DNA of 64,000 nucleotides. Source: Legionella anisa. Its GTDB lineage: Bacteria > Pseudomonadota > Gammaproteobacteria > Legionellales > Legionellaceae. The stretch's first letter is position 1, and the number at the start of each line of letters is the position of its first letter. Shown piece by piece: positions 1 to 9,624 of this stretch. The position numbers and the translations under genes were made by a program. Under the pieces are notes generated by a model. That model was given only the letters and a program-made list of their open reading frames with translations. It was not told the origin of the DNA and made no database searches. The stretch covers positions 186,001-250,000 of the forward strand of contig NZ_LNXS01000001.1 of NCBI RefSeq assembly GCF_001467525.1. The letters run 5' to 3'.

Positions 1-259
1 GATCAAATTGCACCGATTGGGTAACTAAAGGGATACCTAAATCCTGGCAAAACTGTTGACAATGTAATTGCCAATGAAGAGCATTCGCACTAATACCATG
101 ATTTACATGCACTGCGATTAATTTAACAAGCAAAGTCGGGTGGGAAGCAAGAACATGCAACAGCACTGTTGAGTCAAGTCCACCACTATAACCTATAATT
201 AACTTATTAAAATGACTTAGGCGAGAAAACCACTCAGTGCTCAATAAAGGTTTAATCAC
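1..259 (-). CDS. tilS: tRNA(Ile)-lysidine synthase, N-terminal part (cut by window edge)
   Basis: The minus strand reads [10 protein letters not shown]... followed by the PP-loop ATP-binding motif SGGLDST and then HVNHGIS, which is typical of TilS. TilS lysidinylates C34 of the AUA-reading tRNA-Ile in the cytoplasm. I place the start at a GTG (259-257) that overlaps the accA stop codon region, because the frame stays open only from there and TilS proteins begin shortly before the PP-loop. A TTG a few codons downstream is an alternative start. The C-terminal part lies outside the window. The overlap with accA suggests translational coupling in one operon. Confidence 0.85.
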   Translation of the reverse strand, partial: MIKPLLSTEWFSRLSHFNKLIIGYSGGLDSTVLLHVLASHPTLLVKLIAVHVNHGISANALHWQLHCQQFCQDLGIPLVTQSVQFD

Positions 260-1205
260 TTGCCCCCATAATCATAAATTTTTGATATCTGTCTTCGACC
301 AGCTGCTCCAAAGATGATTTCTTTAAGGCACTCAATTCGCTAACTAAAATCTCCTTTAAACGTGCAGCCATTTCATCGACATTACGATGGGCCCCTCCTA
401 ATGGTTCAGGAATAACCATATCAATTAATTTATTTTCCAGAATCTTATCTGCGGTAATCCTCATTGCGCGCGCAGCTTCACTTGCTTTGGACGCATCTTT
501 CCAAAGAATCGAAGCACAACCTTCAGGAGAAATTACTGAATAAATACTGAATTCGAGCATTATCACCCGATCACCAACACCAATTGCCAATGCGCCACCC
601 GATCCTGCTTCTCCTGTTACTACACAAATAATTGGCGTTTTAAGACGTGACATCACGAAAAGATTGCGAGCGATTGCTTCAGATTGATTACGCTCTTCGG
701 CACCGATTCCGGGATATGCTCCTGCTGTATCAATAAAAGTAAAAATAGGTAATTTGAATTTTTCAGCCATATTCATCAAACGTAAGGCTTTTCGATACTC
801 TTCTGGACGAGCCATACCAAAATTACGATATACCTTTTCTTTGGTTCGTTTACCTTTCTGATGACCAAGCACCATAACTGGCTCGCCATTCAAACGCGCC
901 AAACCACCAATAATTGCAGGGGCTGAAGAACAACTTCGGTCACCATGTAGCTCCTGAAAATCAGTAAAAATGCGTTCAATATAATCTGTAGTCTGAGGTC
1001 TAAGCGGGTGCCTTGCCATTTGCGCTATTTGCCAAGGCTCTAAGTTTGAAAAAACTTGAGAGGTTAGCTCAGAACATTTTGCTTGAAGTCGCGCTATTTC
1101 ATCACTTAAATTCACTTCGTTATCATGACCTACCATGCGAAGTGCTTCAATTTTTTGATTCAACTCTTCGATGGGTTGCTCAAAATCCAAAAATTGTCGG
1201 CTCAT
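252..1205 (-). CDS. accA: Acetyl-CoA carboxylase carboxyltransferase subunit alpha
   Basis: This 317-residue protein has the normal AccA length and the characteristic beginning [19 protein letters not shown]. The crotonase-fold carboxyltransferase core follows ([35 protein letters not shown]). With AccD it moves the carboxyl group from biotinylated AccB to acetyl-CoA, giving malonyl-CoA for fatty acid synthesis. It sits upstream of tilS on the same strand with overlapping ends. The biotin ligase needed to charge AccB lies just beyond the divergent intergenic region. Nothing is unusual about it. Confidence 0.97.
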   Translation of the reverse strand: MSRQFLDFEQPIEELNQKIEALRMVGHDNEVNLSDEIARLQAKCSELTSQVFSNLEPWQIAQMARHPLRPQTTDYIERIFTDFQELHGDRSCSSAPAIIGGLARLNGEPVMVLGHQKGKRTKEKVYRNFGMARPEEYRKALRLMNMAEKFKLPIFTFIDTAGAYPGIGAEERNQSEAIARNLFVMSRLKTPIICVVTGEAGSGGALAIGVGDRVIMLEFSIYSVISPEGCASILWKDASKASEAARAMRITADKILENKLIDMVIPEPLGGAHRNVDEMAARLKEILVSELSALKKSSLEQLVEDRYQKFMIMGASD

Positions 1206-1284
1206 TGAATACTCTTTGGTGAATTAAATATCATGGTATATGATAACCTTAACCGACAATTGATGCCAGATTCAAAACAAGCAT

Positions 1285-2022
1285 ATGATCATTACCGAAT
1301 TCAACCCTTTAAATACAGAAAATTGCATCTTAAGTGAAGCTCGAATTGATCTTTGGCAATTCTCTTTAGTGCATGAATTAGAAAATGCGTATGAACTATT
1401 AAATTCTGAAGAACAAGCGCGTGCAGAACGATTTTATTTCAGCAGGCACAAACGCCGTTTCTCTACTGCCAGAGCAACTATGAGAATCATTTTAGCAAAT
1501 TACCTCAATATACCAGCAGAACAACTAGAATTTGCTTATAATAACCACGGCAAACCTGAAGTCATGAATGCAGCAAAGTTGCAATTTAATATAAGTCATA
1601 CGGGTGACTTGGCGCTCCTTGCAGTAGGGAAAAACTTTCCTATAGGGGTAGATATAGAAAAGTATTCTGCTCGACCTTATGCAGGGATTGCAAAAAATTT
1701 ATTTTCGGACCAAGAATATGAAGAATTTATTAAAGTTCCTCTGGCTCTAAAACCAGCAATTTTCTTTCATGTTTGGGCGCAAAAAGAAGCCTTTATCAAA
1801 GCCTGTGGTTTAGGTCTTTCCTATCCAACCAAAAATTTTAGTGTCCCCATATCTATGCCAACGAAACAATTGGTGAATGACCCATTACACAATATGACTT
1901 GGCAACTGCGTTCTTTTATGCCAGAAGTAGCCTGCAGCGGTGCTTTATGTCATCACCCTACTGTAAGGGAAATTAGGCATGGATTTATTAATCTACAGCA
2001 AAAAACTCAATTGATTTTTTAG
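1285..2022 (+). CDS. 4'-phosphopantetheinyl transferase (Sfp/HetI type)
   Basis: This 245-residue protein carries the PPTase signatures FNISH (101-105), GVDIEK (121-126, with metal-binding Asp123 and Glu125) and WAQKEAFIK (164-172). These place it in the Sfp/Gsp/HetI group rather than the short AcpS group. It transfers 4'-phosphopantetheine from CoA to a serine of carrier proteins. The first 60 residues are the divergent N-terminal half typical of Sfp-like enzymes. It is followed after 4 nt by birA, so two cofactor-attaching enzymes probably share an mRNA. Whether its client is fatty acid ACP or a secondary-metabolite carrier cannot be told from the sequence. Confidence 0.9.
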   Translation: MIITEFNPLNTENCILSEARIDLWQFSLVHELENAYELLNSEEQARAERFYFSRHKRRFSTARATMRIILANYLNIPAEQLEFAYNNHGKPEVMNAAKLQFNISHTGDLALLAVGKNFPIGVDIEKYSARPYAGIAKNLFSDQEYEEFIKVPLALKPAIFFHVWAQKEAFIKACGLGLSYPTKNFSVPISMPTKQLVNDPLHNMTWQLRSFMPEVACSGALCHHPTVREIRHGFINLQQKTQLIF

Positions 2023-2026
2023 GTTT

Positions 2027-3019
2027 ATGTCAATGCACTTCACACCTGCGCAACTTACATTATTACAATTACTGGGCGATGGCGACTGTCACAGTGGTTC
2101 TGAATTAGGGACAGCTTTGGGTATCACCCGTTCGGCGATTTGGAAACAAATCAATCATTTAATTGCATTAGGGATCCCTATAACGCGAATAAGACATCAG
2201 GGTTATCAGCTTCCCAATCAATTGATTTTATTAAATAAACAACAAATTATGGAGCATCTTGCTCCACAAAAACAATCGAGTCCGTTCAATTTACATCTCT
2301 TCACTTCTATTGATTCAACAAATCGCTACCTAAAAGATTTACCTCCTACAAATACCGTTGATATTTGCTGTGCCGAAATTCAAACTCAGGGCAGAGGTCG
2401 ATTTGGCAGACACTGGCACTCCCCCTTTGGTGAAAATCTTTATTGTTCCAGTCGTTGGAACCTTAACTATGATCTGAGCAAGCTATCAGGATTGAGTTTG
2501 GTCACCAGCTTGGCTATCTTGGCAACTTTAAATGAATTTGACATCTCATCTAACATCAAAATTAAATGGCCCAATGATATTTTATGGACTCATAAAAAAT
2601 TATGCGGTAGCTTGATTGAAATATTGGCTGAATCCAATGGCAATGTGCAAATCATCATAGGCATTGGCTTAAACGTTAATACGGACACAGAGAACCACCC
2701 TCTTCCAGACAAGCCTTGGTGTTCTTTATATGAAATAACCAAGCAGCATTTTGATCGTAATGTCCTTATTGCAAGACTGATTACCAATTTGGAACACTAT
2801 TTAATCAAATTTATTCACCATGATCTCAACTCCTTTATGGATGAATGGAATAAATCAGATTATCTGTTTGGAAAAAACATCAACGTGACTCAGTCTTTAA
2901 ATACTTTATCTGGGATTGCTTGTGGAATTAATCAACTCGGACAATTAATACTGCAAGATGAATCGGGCACAAAGCACTTTCTCTCATCAGGAGATACATC
3001 GCTGCATGAACGACCGTAA
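2027..3019 (+). CDS. birA: Bifunctional biotin-[acetyl-CoA-carboxylase] ligase / biotin repressor
   Basis: This 330-residue protein has a winged-helix N-terminus (GSELGTALGITRSAIWKQI, about 23-42) and the biotin ligase core with GRGRFGRHW (122-130) and KWPNDI (180-185). A C-terminal SH3-like segment completes it. It biotinylates AccB and, because it keeps the DNA-binding domain, probably also represses biotin synthesis genes. The ATG used here lies 4 nt after the phosphopantetheinyl transferase stop. A second ATG two codons later is equally possible, as neither has a strong ribosome binding site. It ends convergently with csrA. Confidence 0.95.
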   Translation: MSMHFTPAQLTLLQLLGDGDCHSGSELGTALGITRSAIWKQINHLIALGIPITRIRHQGYQLPNQLILLNKQQIMEHLAPQKQSSPFNLHLFTSIDSTNRYLKDLPPTNTVDICCAEIQTQGRGRFGRHWHSPFGENLYCSSRWNLNYDLSKLSGLSLVTSLAILATLNEFDISSNIKIKWPNDILWTHKKLCGSLIEILAESNGNVQIIIGIGLNVNTDTENHPLPDKPWCSLYEITKQHFDRNVLIARLITNLEHYLIKFIHHDLNSFMDEWNKSDYLFGKNINVTQSLNTLSGIACGINQLGQLILQDESGTKHFLSSGDTSLHERP

Positions 3020-3063
3020 AAGATTACACAATAAGATGAGAACAAAGAAAAATTAGGTTTGTC

Positions 3064-3085
3064 CCGAGCATTTTTAAGTGCTCGG
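3064..3085. terminator. Hairpin between convergent birA and csrA
   Basis: CCGAGCA and TGCTCGG form a perfect 7-bp stem around an 8-nt loop, between the convergent birA and csrA ends. The loop itself is T/A rich and there is only a weak T-run in the csrA direction. It is probably a bidirectional transcription stop. That is an inference from position and fold. Confidence 0.5.
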
Positions 3086-3111
3086 AACTGGATGACTGCG
3101 AGGAAATCGAT

Positions 3112-3306
3112 TTATACTGCTTCTTCAGACTCGTCTGATTGTTTTTCTTGTTGTATGCGCAAATAAATTTCTTCACGATGGACAGATACATCTTTAGGTG
3201 CATTAATACCTAAGCGAACTTGATTACCCTTTACACCTAACACAGTAATATTAACATCATCACCTATGATTAAGGTTTCACCGATGCGGCGAGTTAAAAT
3301 TAACAT
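3112..3306 (-). CDS. csrA: Carbon storage regulator, RNA-binding
   Basis: The 64-residue protein begins [17 protein letters not shown] and contains [19 protein letters not shown], the full CsrA/RsmA fold with the conserved RNA-contact residues Leu4, Thr5 and Arg44. CsrA dimers bind GGA motifs in 5' leaders and control translation. In Legionella, CsrA governs the switch between replicative and transmissive phases (family knowledge). The start is supported by GGGAG six bases upstream. It is a single gene on the minus strand facing birA. The acidic tail QSDESEEAV is typical of the chromosomal copy. Confidence 0.97.
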   Translation of the reverse strand: MLILTRRIGETLIIGDDVNITVLGVKGNQVRLGINAPKDVSVHREEIYLRIQQEKQSDESEEAV

Positions 3307-3775
3307 AAAAATCTCCCTAACAAAGCAGCTACCTATTCCTCCACAGAACGCTATCCATGGTATTCTTGATAGCCAAAACGGTCTAAAAACAAACTAATAC
3401 TTGTTATACGAGTTTAATTTTACACTCTGATTATTAACAGAGTATTAAGAAAACTAGGAAATGTACCTCTTTTTACCTGTTTAAGGCAAAAAATTGTGAA
3501 TTATTTCATTTCCAAAATCAACTGACCTCTAACTGACAGTTAATGGGACCATATTTTAAACTTGATTCGAAGCGGATACCTCTATTTATCATCCACTACT
3601 TTAATTGACTTTTTAGGCTAACTTACATACGAACAATGCTCTGATAAAACGAGCTATTAGCTAGGTATTAGAACGTCAATACAAGTGAATTAAATAATTT
3701 TTCCTTAATCAGCAGTCGCAAATACCCTTCATTTAGAGATATACTTACCAAACCTTTTTAAACAGGAAATTTTGC
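3307..3775. other. 469-nt intergenic region, divergent csrA / methyltransferase
   Basis: This AT-rich stretch lies between the divergent starts of csrA and the methyltransferase gene, so it must hold both promoters. I see no open frame with a credible start, no tRNA and no strong dyad. No specific regulator site could be assigned. Confidence 0.5.
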
Positions 3776-4594
3776 ATGTCCTTGAAGGCCATGTACAACG
3801 ACACCGCTGAAGGCTATGCTATGGCCAATCGTTTTGGTGCGATTAGCCAAAGTCATCAAATAGCAATTGAACAAATGAAGCACTTTTATTTGGGAATAAA
3901 ACCACATTATAAAGTTCTTGATTTGGGAGTTGGTAATGGTGCATTTCTAAAAAAATTGCAAGAAATTATGCCCAAAGCAGAATTTACTGGAATTGATGTT
4001 TCTTCGGAGATGTTGAAACACGCCCGTGAAACATTACCGCTGATCACAATAGAAGGTAGCGCCGCAAAAGCGAGTAAGTTCTTGCCACCTCACAGTCAGG
4101 ATTTAATTCTGGCGCACTTTATTAATGCTTATATCCCGATTAAGGTTTTATTTCATGAGGCCAAATTATTGACCCGTGCAAATGGTCATTTTTCAATGAT
4201 TACTACAACTTATGATTCCTTTCCGGTAGCACAACAACGTTTAGCTGAATTTATTACAGAAGATTCAATTTTAAGTAGTGTGGTTGGCCATTATTACAAA
4301 TCCATTGTAAAAAATACTACAGTTGCTGCAAATAACAATGAATTGATGCAGGCGTTCAAACAAAATCAATTCGAAGTCATCGCGCATCAACGTTTGGAAA
4401 TACCCATTACCTTAAATACTATTGATGAATTGGCGCTTTTTGGTATTGAAGGTACCTGGTTTCTCAATACTTTATCCATTAGGATGTTGCCAAAAATATT
4501 TTTGATCCAAAGAATTAAGCGTCTTTTTAGCAAAATTTTTACTTTCCCCTATCATGATACTCATATAATTGATGTCGTTCTTGCCAGAAAATGA
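3776..4594 (+). CDS. Class I SAM-dependent methyltransferase
   Basis: This 272-residue protein has the motif I glycine loop VLDLGVGNGAF (about 47-57) and the acidic SAM-ribose contact FTGIDVSSEML, followed by a Rossmann methyltransferase core. The C-terminal 100 residues have no recognisable domain and may form the substrate cap. The ATG is preceded by AGGA at a slightly long distance. It precedes a peptide transporter gene by 38 nt on the same strand, so the two may be co-transcribed. Substrate unknown. Confidence 0.8.
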   Translation: MSLKAMYNDTAEGYAMANRFGAISQSHQIAIEQMKHFYLGIKPHYKVLDLGVGNGAFLKKLQEIMPKAEFTGIDVSSEMLKHARETLPLITIEGSAAKASKFLPPHSQDLILAHFINAYIPIKVLFHEAKLLTRANGHFSMITTTYDSFPVAQQRLAEFITEDSILSSVVGHYYKSIVKNTTVAANNNELMQAFKQNQFEVIAHQRLEIPITLNTIDELALFGIEGTWFLNTLSIRMLPKIFLIQRIKRLFSKIFTFPYHDTHIIDVVLARK

Positions 4595-4632
4595 TAATCT
4601 GATAATTATCTTTAGGTGGCGAGGTAAGAAAA

Positions 4633-6135
4633 ATGATTTCTCAAGAAGTGAAAAATTATTTGCCTGAATTAGCTCTGCGACAAAAACAAGCCAATAACAT
4701 CATATTTATTACTTTTTGGAGTCAATTCTCAGTATATGCACTCAATACCATATTGGTTTTATTTTTAACTCGCCCGGTATGGTCTCAAGGTTTGGGTTAT
4801 AGCCAGGCCAAAGCATATGCTTTTATTGGAGTAGCTCATGCAATGGGTTATCTTATGCCCATGCTCGGTGGGTACATGGCTGATACTGTAGTTGGGATTA
4901 GACGATCTATTCTTCTTGGGAGTATTCTATTAGCGTGCGCTTATTTGCTCATTATGATTAGTGGATACACAGTAAGTTCCCTGGGAGATACGTTTTTCAT
5001 TGCTGCCTATGCATTTATACCTGCCACTAACTCCCTTTTAATGGGAACCTCTTCAAGTATGGTATCACATATTTATTCGGATGATGCCGTCAAAGCAAAA
5101 TCGGCGATGACCTACTATTACATAGCAATAAATGTCGGCGCATTATTAGCCACCTTAATTGCTCCATTGCTTTTTGAAAGCCGTTATGGCCCGCTTTCTA
5201 TCCTTACTTTGACATTTGTAGGTAAATCAATTGCGGCTTTAAATTTTGCGAAGCGCTACTCCATTTATGAAAATGTCATTTGGGGCAAAGATCAATCTAA
5301 ATTTTCTACATCAGGCATACTTCGTTTAATTGTATATATAGTTACTATTTATGTACTGACTTTATTTGCCTACTCCCATGTTTACATTGCCAGCACCATC
5401 ATCGCATTAGGTTGTGGCATAGGAATTATATGGTTTTTAAGAAAAACGCTAACACTTAATGGTATTGTACGCGACAAACAAATGATTGCTTTATTGCTCA
5501 TTGTTGAAGCAGTCGTGTTCTTTGTTATCTACAACCAAATGAATAGCACATTAATTTTATTTGCCGAAAATAATTCAGATCATAATTTATTTGGTTTAAC
5601 TGTTTCACCAGCTCATTATCAAATATTGAATCCATTACTCATCTTAGCTATTGGCAGTCAACTACCTCGTTTTTATAAAGTATTTCCCCGCTTCACTATT
5701 CCCTATCAATTTGCCGCAGGTACTGCGCTTGCAGGGATTGCTCTTTTGGTGATGGCATTCGCTGCTACAACTACTATTAATGGAATAATTAATGGCAACT
5801 ACATCGCGTTAACCTACATTCTCATTTCTATTGCAGAATTATGGGTCAGTGCTATTGGCTTAAGCATGGTAGGTCTATATTGTGACAAAAATTCAATTGC
5901 CTTTGCTATGGGCGTATGGTATCTCGCAAGCTCTCTGGCACATGCCATATCTGGAAGAATTGCTGCTTGGGTTGCGATTCCTAACACGATTAACTCGCCC
6001 ATAGATAGTCTCCCTTATTATGAAAACTATTATTTAGCTTTAGGAGTGAGCGCCATAGTATTAGGTATACTCATGTATTTTCTCGCCTATATTTTGCAAA
6101 AAATAATGAGAAGAAAAGGAGAAATCTTAGGTTAA
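4633..6135 (+). CDS. POT/PTR-family proton-dependent peptide transporter
   Basis: This 500-residue membrane protein has about 12-14 hydrophobic segments and the POT-family loop GYLMPMLGGYMADTVVG in its second and third helices. The TYYYIAINVGALLA region corresponds to the second POT signature. Such proteins import di- and tripeptides with protons across the inner membrane. Legionella relies on amino acids as carbon source, which fits. The gene is preceded by GGCGAGGTAAG and lies just behind a methyltransferase gene. Substrate range cannot be predicted. Confidence 0.85.
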   Translation: MISQEVKNYLPELALRQKQANNIIFITFWSQFSVYALNTILVLFLTRPVWSQGLGYSQAKAYAFIGVAHAMGYLMPMLGGYMADTVVGIRRSILLGSILLACAYLLIMISGYTVSSLGDTFFIAAYAFIPATNSLLMGTSSSMVSHIYSDDAVKAKSAMTYYYIAINVGALLATLIAPLLFESRYGPLSILTLTFVGKSIAALNFAKRYSIYENVIWGKDQSKFSTSGILRLIVYIVTIYVLTLFAYSHVYIASTIIALGCGIGIIWFLRKTLTLNGIVRDKQMIALLLIVEAVVFFVIYNQMNSTLILFAENNSDHNLFGLTVSPAHYQILNPLLILAIGSQLPRFYKVFPRFTIPYQFAAGTALAGIALLVMAFAATTTINGIINGNYIALTYILISIAELWVSAIGLSMVGLYCDKNSIAFAMGVWYLASSLAHAISGRIAAWVAIPNTINSPIDSLPYYENYYLALGVSAIVLGILMYFLAYILQKIMRRKGEILG

Positions 6136-6164
6136 ATACACGTAAGCATTCACGATCCATTCAC

Positions 6165-6279
6165 CGAACGGCTGCATTTGGCGCACCTTGCGCAATACTT
6201 CGGAAGCCTCACATACTGATGTATGCTACGTTTCATCAGCATTATTTTCGCGCAACCTGCGCTCAAATTCAACCGTTCG
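6165..6279. repeat. Imperfect long palindrome, dispersed-repeat type
   Basis: CGAACGGCTGCATTTGGCGC at the left is an imperfect inverted copy of GCGCTCAAATTCAACCGTTCG at the right. A small internal dyad CATAC-TGAT-GTATG lies near the centre. The unit fills most of the space between the convergent POT transporter and lipA genes. It resembles a dispersed intergenic palindrome more than a terminator. No second copy is in this window, so its repeat nature is inference. Confidence 0.45.
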
Positions 6280-6333
6280 CCAAAATTCAAACATACCCCC
6301 TGAACGGTTACAAATACACACATTGATCTAACT

Positions 6334-7317
6334 TTATAAACCTAAATTATCTTGTTTAAATATTCGGTCAGCACGATAACTTGAGCGCACTAAAGGACCA
6401 GAAGCTACTTCAAAAAAGCCCTTCTTTAATCCGATCTGCCTTAACTCGGCGAAGGTCTCAGGGGTCACATAACGCTCAATGGGTAAATGGTTTTTTGTCG
6501 GTTGTAAGTACTGCCCCAGAGTAAGAATATCTACTTTATGCCGACGCAAATCATCCATTGTTCGAATAATTTCTTCATCTGTTTCGCCTAAACCTAACAT
6601 CAAACTGGTTTTAGTGAGTACATCAGGTCTATAGCGTTTCGCAAATGCAAGAACGTTTAATGTTTGAGCATAACCAGCCCTATTGTCACGTACCGGATGG
6701 GTCAACCGCTCTACTGTTTCTACATTTTGCGCAAATACATCAACACCACTATCCAATAATACTGCTACATCTCGTTCTACACCTTGAAAATCGGGTGTTA
6801 GTGCTTCCACTTTGGTTTTGGGAGAGCGTTGTTTAATCGCACGGATGGTTTGTGCATAATGATTTGCGCCACCATCGGGTAAATCATCTCTGTTTACTGA
6901 GGTTAACACAACGTAGTCGAGATTCATTAATGCTACTGTATTTGCTGTATTTTCTGGTTCTTGTGGGTCCAACCAGCCATGAGGATTTCCAGTGTCTACT
7001 GCACAAAAACGACATGCACGCGTACATACGGCACCCATTAACATAATAGTTGCCGTACCGTGTGACCAACACTCAGAAATATTAGGGCATTTTGCTTCTT
7101 CACAAACAGTAGCCAAACGGTGCTTTTGTACTTGTTCTTTTACTTGGTGATACTCAGGGGTAGTATGATTTACCACACGTAACCATTTAGGCTTAGGTAA
7201 ACGCTCATAAACTTGCCCCGTAGGTTTTACTCCATCTTTAATTGCTGTTACACCATGAGATGTTTTATATTTTTTTCCACTCTCTACAACAACAGGAATA
7301 TTAATGGGCTTGCTCAT
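6334..7317 (-). CDS. lipA: Lipoyl synthase
   Basis: This 327-residue radical-SAM enzyme shows both iron-sulfur ligand sets. C72, C77 and C83 ([12 protein letters not shown]) bind the auxiliary cluster. C98, C102 and C105 (CTRACRFC) bind the radical-SAM cluster. The C-terminal SSYRAD motif supplies the serine ligand. It inserts two sulfur atoms into octanoylated carrier proteins (PDH/OGDH E2, GcvH). Length and motif order are normal. No lipB gene is adjacent. Confidence 0.97.
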   Translation of the reverse strand: MSKPINIPVVVESGKKYKTSHGVTAIKDGVKPTGQVYERLPKPKWLRVVNHTTPEYHQVKEQVQKHRLATVCEEAKCPNISECWSHGTATIMLMGAVCTRACRFCAVDTGNPHGWLDPQEPENTANTVALMNLDYVVLTSVNRDDLPDGGANHYAQTIRAIKQRSPKTKVEALTPDFQGVERDVAVLLDSGVDVFAQNVETVERLTHPVRDNRAGYAQTLNVLAFAKRYRPDVLTKTSLMLGLGETDEEIIRTMDDLRRHKVDILTLGQYLQPTKNHLPIERYVTPETFAELRQIGLKKGFFEVASGPLVRSSYRADRIFKQDNLGL

Positions 7318-7370
7318 GCTATCACCTGAAAAACAAAGAAAGAGGATAATCCCAAATCATCAAAATAAGA

Positions 7371-8528
7371 TCAAGTCAAATTTAAAAAGCAGCCAATAAC
7401 CATCAAGATAAATAAAAGCACTAGTGATAATCCAAAGTAAGATAATGCGAATGGATAGACGATTAAGCTTACAGCGATAGCGAGTAGGAACAATAAACCA
7501 ATAGTGGCTAATTTTGTTTGCAAGGCGGCGAAACGCTCAAATTTAAGCAAAATAAAATAAACAAGCAAAATCAAAAGCAAGGGAAGAATGTACACGACCT
7601 GATAAATTAATTGATATAAATTCTCCTGCTGTATGGTTAAATTTTGATCACCCAACCATTGCTCAAAAATTGTAGACCAATTCATCACACAGGTTTGTTG
7701 ATAAATTGTAGTGATCAAACCTAATAAAAAAGCCAATGAAAAATATAAAGCCATAGGAGACTGTTTTTTATAATATTGCGTCACAAAATAAATAGTCATT
7801 AAACCCAATAATACAGCCGGAATACGCATCCAGGGTAACAACTCAAAAAAAGTACTGGTATACGCCTGTTGAAAATAATGCACAATTACTACGGAAAAAA
7901 TAAATAAGAGGCTTGCAATAAGCTGCTTTTTCTTCTGTGTTTCGATTAAAAGAAAAGCTAGGAATCCCGCAAAACAAAAAAACGCACAAGGACTAAAGGA
8001 GTCCATAAATGCTATAGTGGTTGTAAAACGTAACTTCGAAGGTTTTTCGACCAGTCCAGTAACAAATCGATTCGCATTTGCCAAATGGCGTAGTGCATTC
8101 ACTGTTTCTTGGGTTAATTTACCTTTATTTTCAATTTGTTTCTTACAATAATTAATTGCTTGCAATAAATCCTTTCCAGTGGTTTCTGCAGATGTAAATC
8201 CAACCCAACGTGAATTACAAATATAAATTGATGGAACAGCAAAATCATCCATTTGCTGCGCACTCAATAGTTGATAAAAACGACCCAATGCATCTTTATC
8301 CTGATTAATATAATACCGTTGAACATTCAGATCAGGATTTTTTGCTTCTACTTCCTGAAAAAATACATCTGCTTTTTGACAATGAGGGCATGTAGACGTC
8401 AGAAACATGTCTATGTTAAGAACCACTTTGTTATTTGTCTTGGAATACCATGTGGGCGATAATTCAGCGGCCCACGCAGGAGCATGAATTATTAAGAGAA
8501 TTAAAAGCAATCTGAAGACTGTTTTCAT
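7371..8528 (-). CDS. Membrane protein with N-terminal thioredoxin-like domain (DsbD/CcdA-like)
   Basis: The 385-residue protein has a signal peptide (residues 1-20, ending AWAA) and a thioredoxin-like domain with CPHC (Cys47-Cys50) and a cis-proline-like segment VPSIYIC. Seven to eight hydrophobic helices follow from about residue 165. The first begins SFSPCAFFCFAGFLAF, reminiscent of the cysteine-containing helix of CcdA/DsbD. It probably moves electrons across the inner membrane to or from a periplasmic thiol partner. The domain order is reversed relative to DsbD, which has its thioredoxin domain at the C-terminus. Its substrate is unknown. Confidence 0.65.
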   Translation of the reverse strand: MKTVFRLLLILLIIHAPAWAAELSPTWYSKTNNKVVLNIDMFLTSTCPHCQKADVFFQEVEAKNPDLNVQRYYINQDKDALGRFYQLLSAQQMDDFAVPSIYICNSRWVGFTSAETTGKDLLQAINYCKKQIENKGKLTQETVNALRHLANANRFVTGLVEKPSKLRFTTTIAFMDSFSPCAFFCFAGFLAFLLIETQKKKQLIASLLFIFSVVIVHYFQQAYTSTFFELLPWMRIPAVLLGLMTIYFVTQYYKKQSPMALYFSLAFLLGLITTIYQQTCVMNWSTIFEQWLGDQNLTIQQENLYQLIYQVVYILPLLLILLVYFILLKFERFAALQTKLATIGLLFLLAIAVSLIVYPFALSYFGLSLVLLFILMVIGCFLNLT

Positions 8529-8579
8529 ATATATTGTAAGTGCATTAAAAAAGATACTATATCATCCCCTAAAGCTCAG

Positions 8580-9020
8580 TTAATAGGTATGAATGTAATT
8601 TTCTAATTGTTCTATAACACGTAATTTGTCTTCCAATATGTGATAAAGCAAATCACCTATGGATAAAATGGCCACAAATTCATTATTTTCATCACGAATT
8701 AATACATGTCTTCTTTTGGTTGCTGTCATCGCTTGCATTGCTTTTTCTACAACATCATTAGGACTAAGAATAGTAACATCCCGATACACCACATCTGAAA
8801 CCTTTCCTGTTTCCAGATTAATGCACTTATGTAAGCAAGAGCGCACTATATCCCGCTCACTTACTATGCCGACTAACTGATTATCATTATCTACTACAAC
8901 TAATGCGCCTATATCATGTTCTGTCATCATATCAATGCTTTTTCTAACAGAATCATCTGGATGAATATACATAATTTTCCGTTTAGGGCTTGGCAAGGCA
9001 TTATGAATTAGGTCAGCCAT
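8580..9020 (-). CDS. Two-CBS-domain protein
   Basis: The 146-residue protein is made of two CBS motifs. The first is around HDIGALVVVDNDNQLVGIVSERDIV and the second around RRHVLIRDENNEFVAILSIGDLL. Together they form one Bateman module that usually binds adenine nucleotides. It has no attached enzyme or channel, so it is a stand-alone sensor or partner subunit. Start ATG at 9020 follows GGAG. It lies between two unrelated cell-envelope genes. Confidence 0.85.
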   Translation of the reverse strand: MADLIHNALPSPKRKIMYIHPDDSVRKSIDMMTEHDIGALVVVDNDNQLVGIVSERDIVRSCLHKCINLETGKVSDVVYRDVTILSPNDVVEKAMQAMTATKRRHVLIRDENNEFVAILSIGDLLYHILEDKLRVIEQLENYIHTY

Positions 9021-9087
9021 TTTTATTCTCCATTTGAATATATACTTAGCCTCCTTTATAAATATAGTACAAATGGAGAATTAAAGC

Positions 9088-9411
9088 CTATTGTCGGATA
9101 ATTATGTGATTTTCTACAGAGCGCACACCAGGAACCTGGCGAGCTATTTGTTCTGCAGTATCACTAAGCCGAATTTTTTTAACATATCCTGTAAGAATCA
9201 CAACATCTTGTCGTGTTTGAACATGTACTTGTGACACAGCAAGATCATCGTTACGCATTAAAGCTTCTTGTACTGTTTGCGCCAAATTTGCACTCGGAGT
9301 AGCCAAAGGTGTAAAAGAACTAAACAAACCCGAACCCGCCTTATTCGACTGACATCCAACTAATAAAAATAGAAAAAAAACAACAAGAGTATTGAGTAAG
9401 TACTTTTGCAT
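9088..9411 (-). CDS. BON-domain lipoprotein
   Basis: From the ATG at 9411 (GGAG eight bases upstream) the 107-residue protein has a lipoprotein signal ending in the lipobox LVGC (Cys20). A linker and one BON domain follow (VQEALMRNDDL...VVILTGYVKKI...VRSVENHIIIR). BON domains are thought to bind phospholipids and occur in envelope-stress proteins such as OsmY and DolP. The frame extends 8 codons further upstream without a ribosome binding site, so I prefer the inner start. Confidence 0.8.
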   Translation of the reverse strand: MQKYLLNTLVVFFLFLLVGCQSNKAGSGLFSSFTPLATPSANLAQTVQEALMRNDDLAVSQVHVQTRQDVVILTGYVKKIRLSDTAEQIARQVPGVRSVENHIIIRQ

Positions 9412-9624
9412 AAAGGTCTCCGATATAAATTCCAACGATCCTGCCCTACTTCATGTAGCTGTTACTATTATTTTTCATTCTACTGTTTTAAGAAAGGCAA
9501 GAAACTGCAGCTAAAATGAACTAAAGCCTAAAGTGTATAGTATGTACTTTAACTGATTAATATACAAATAAATATCCAACAGACTATACTATTTCATAAT
9601 AATAACTGTGATAAGACTGAAACC

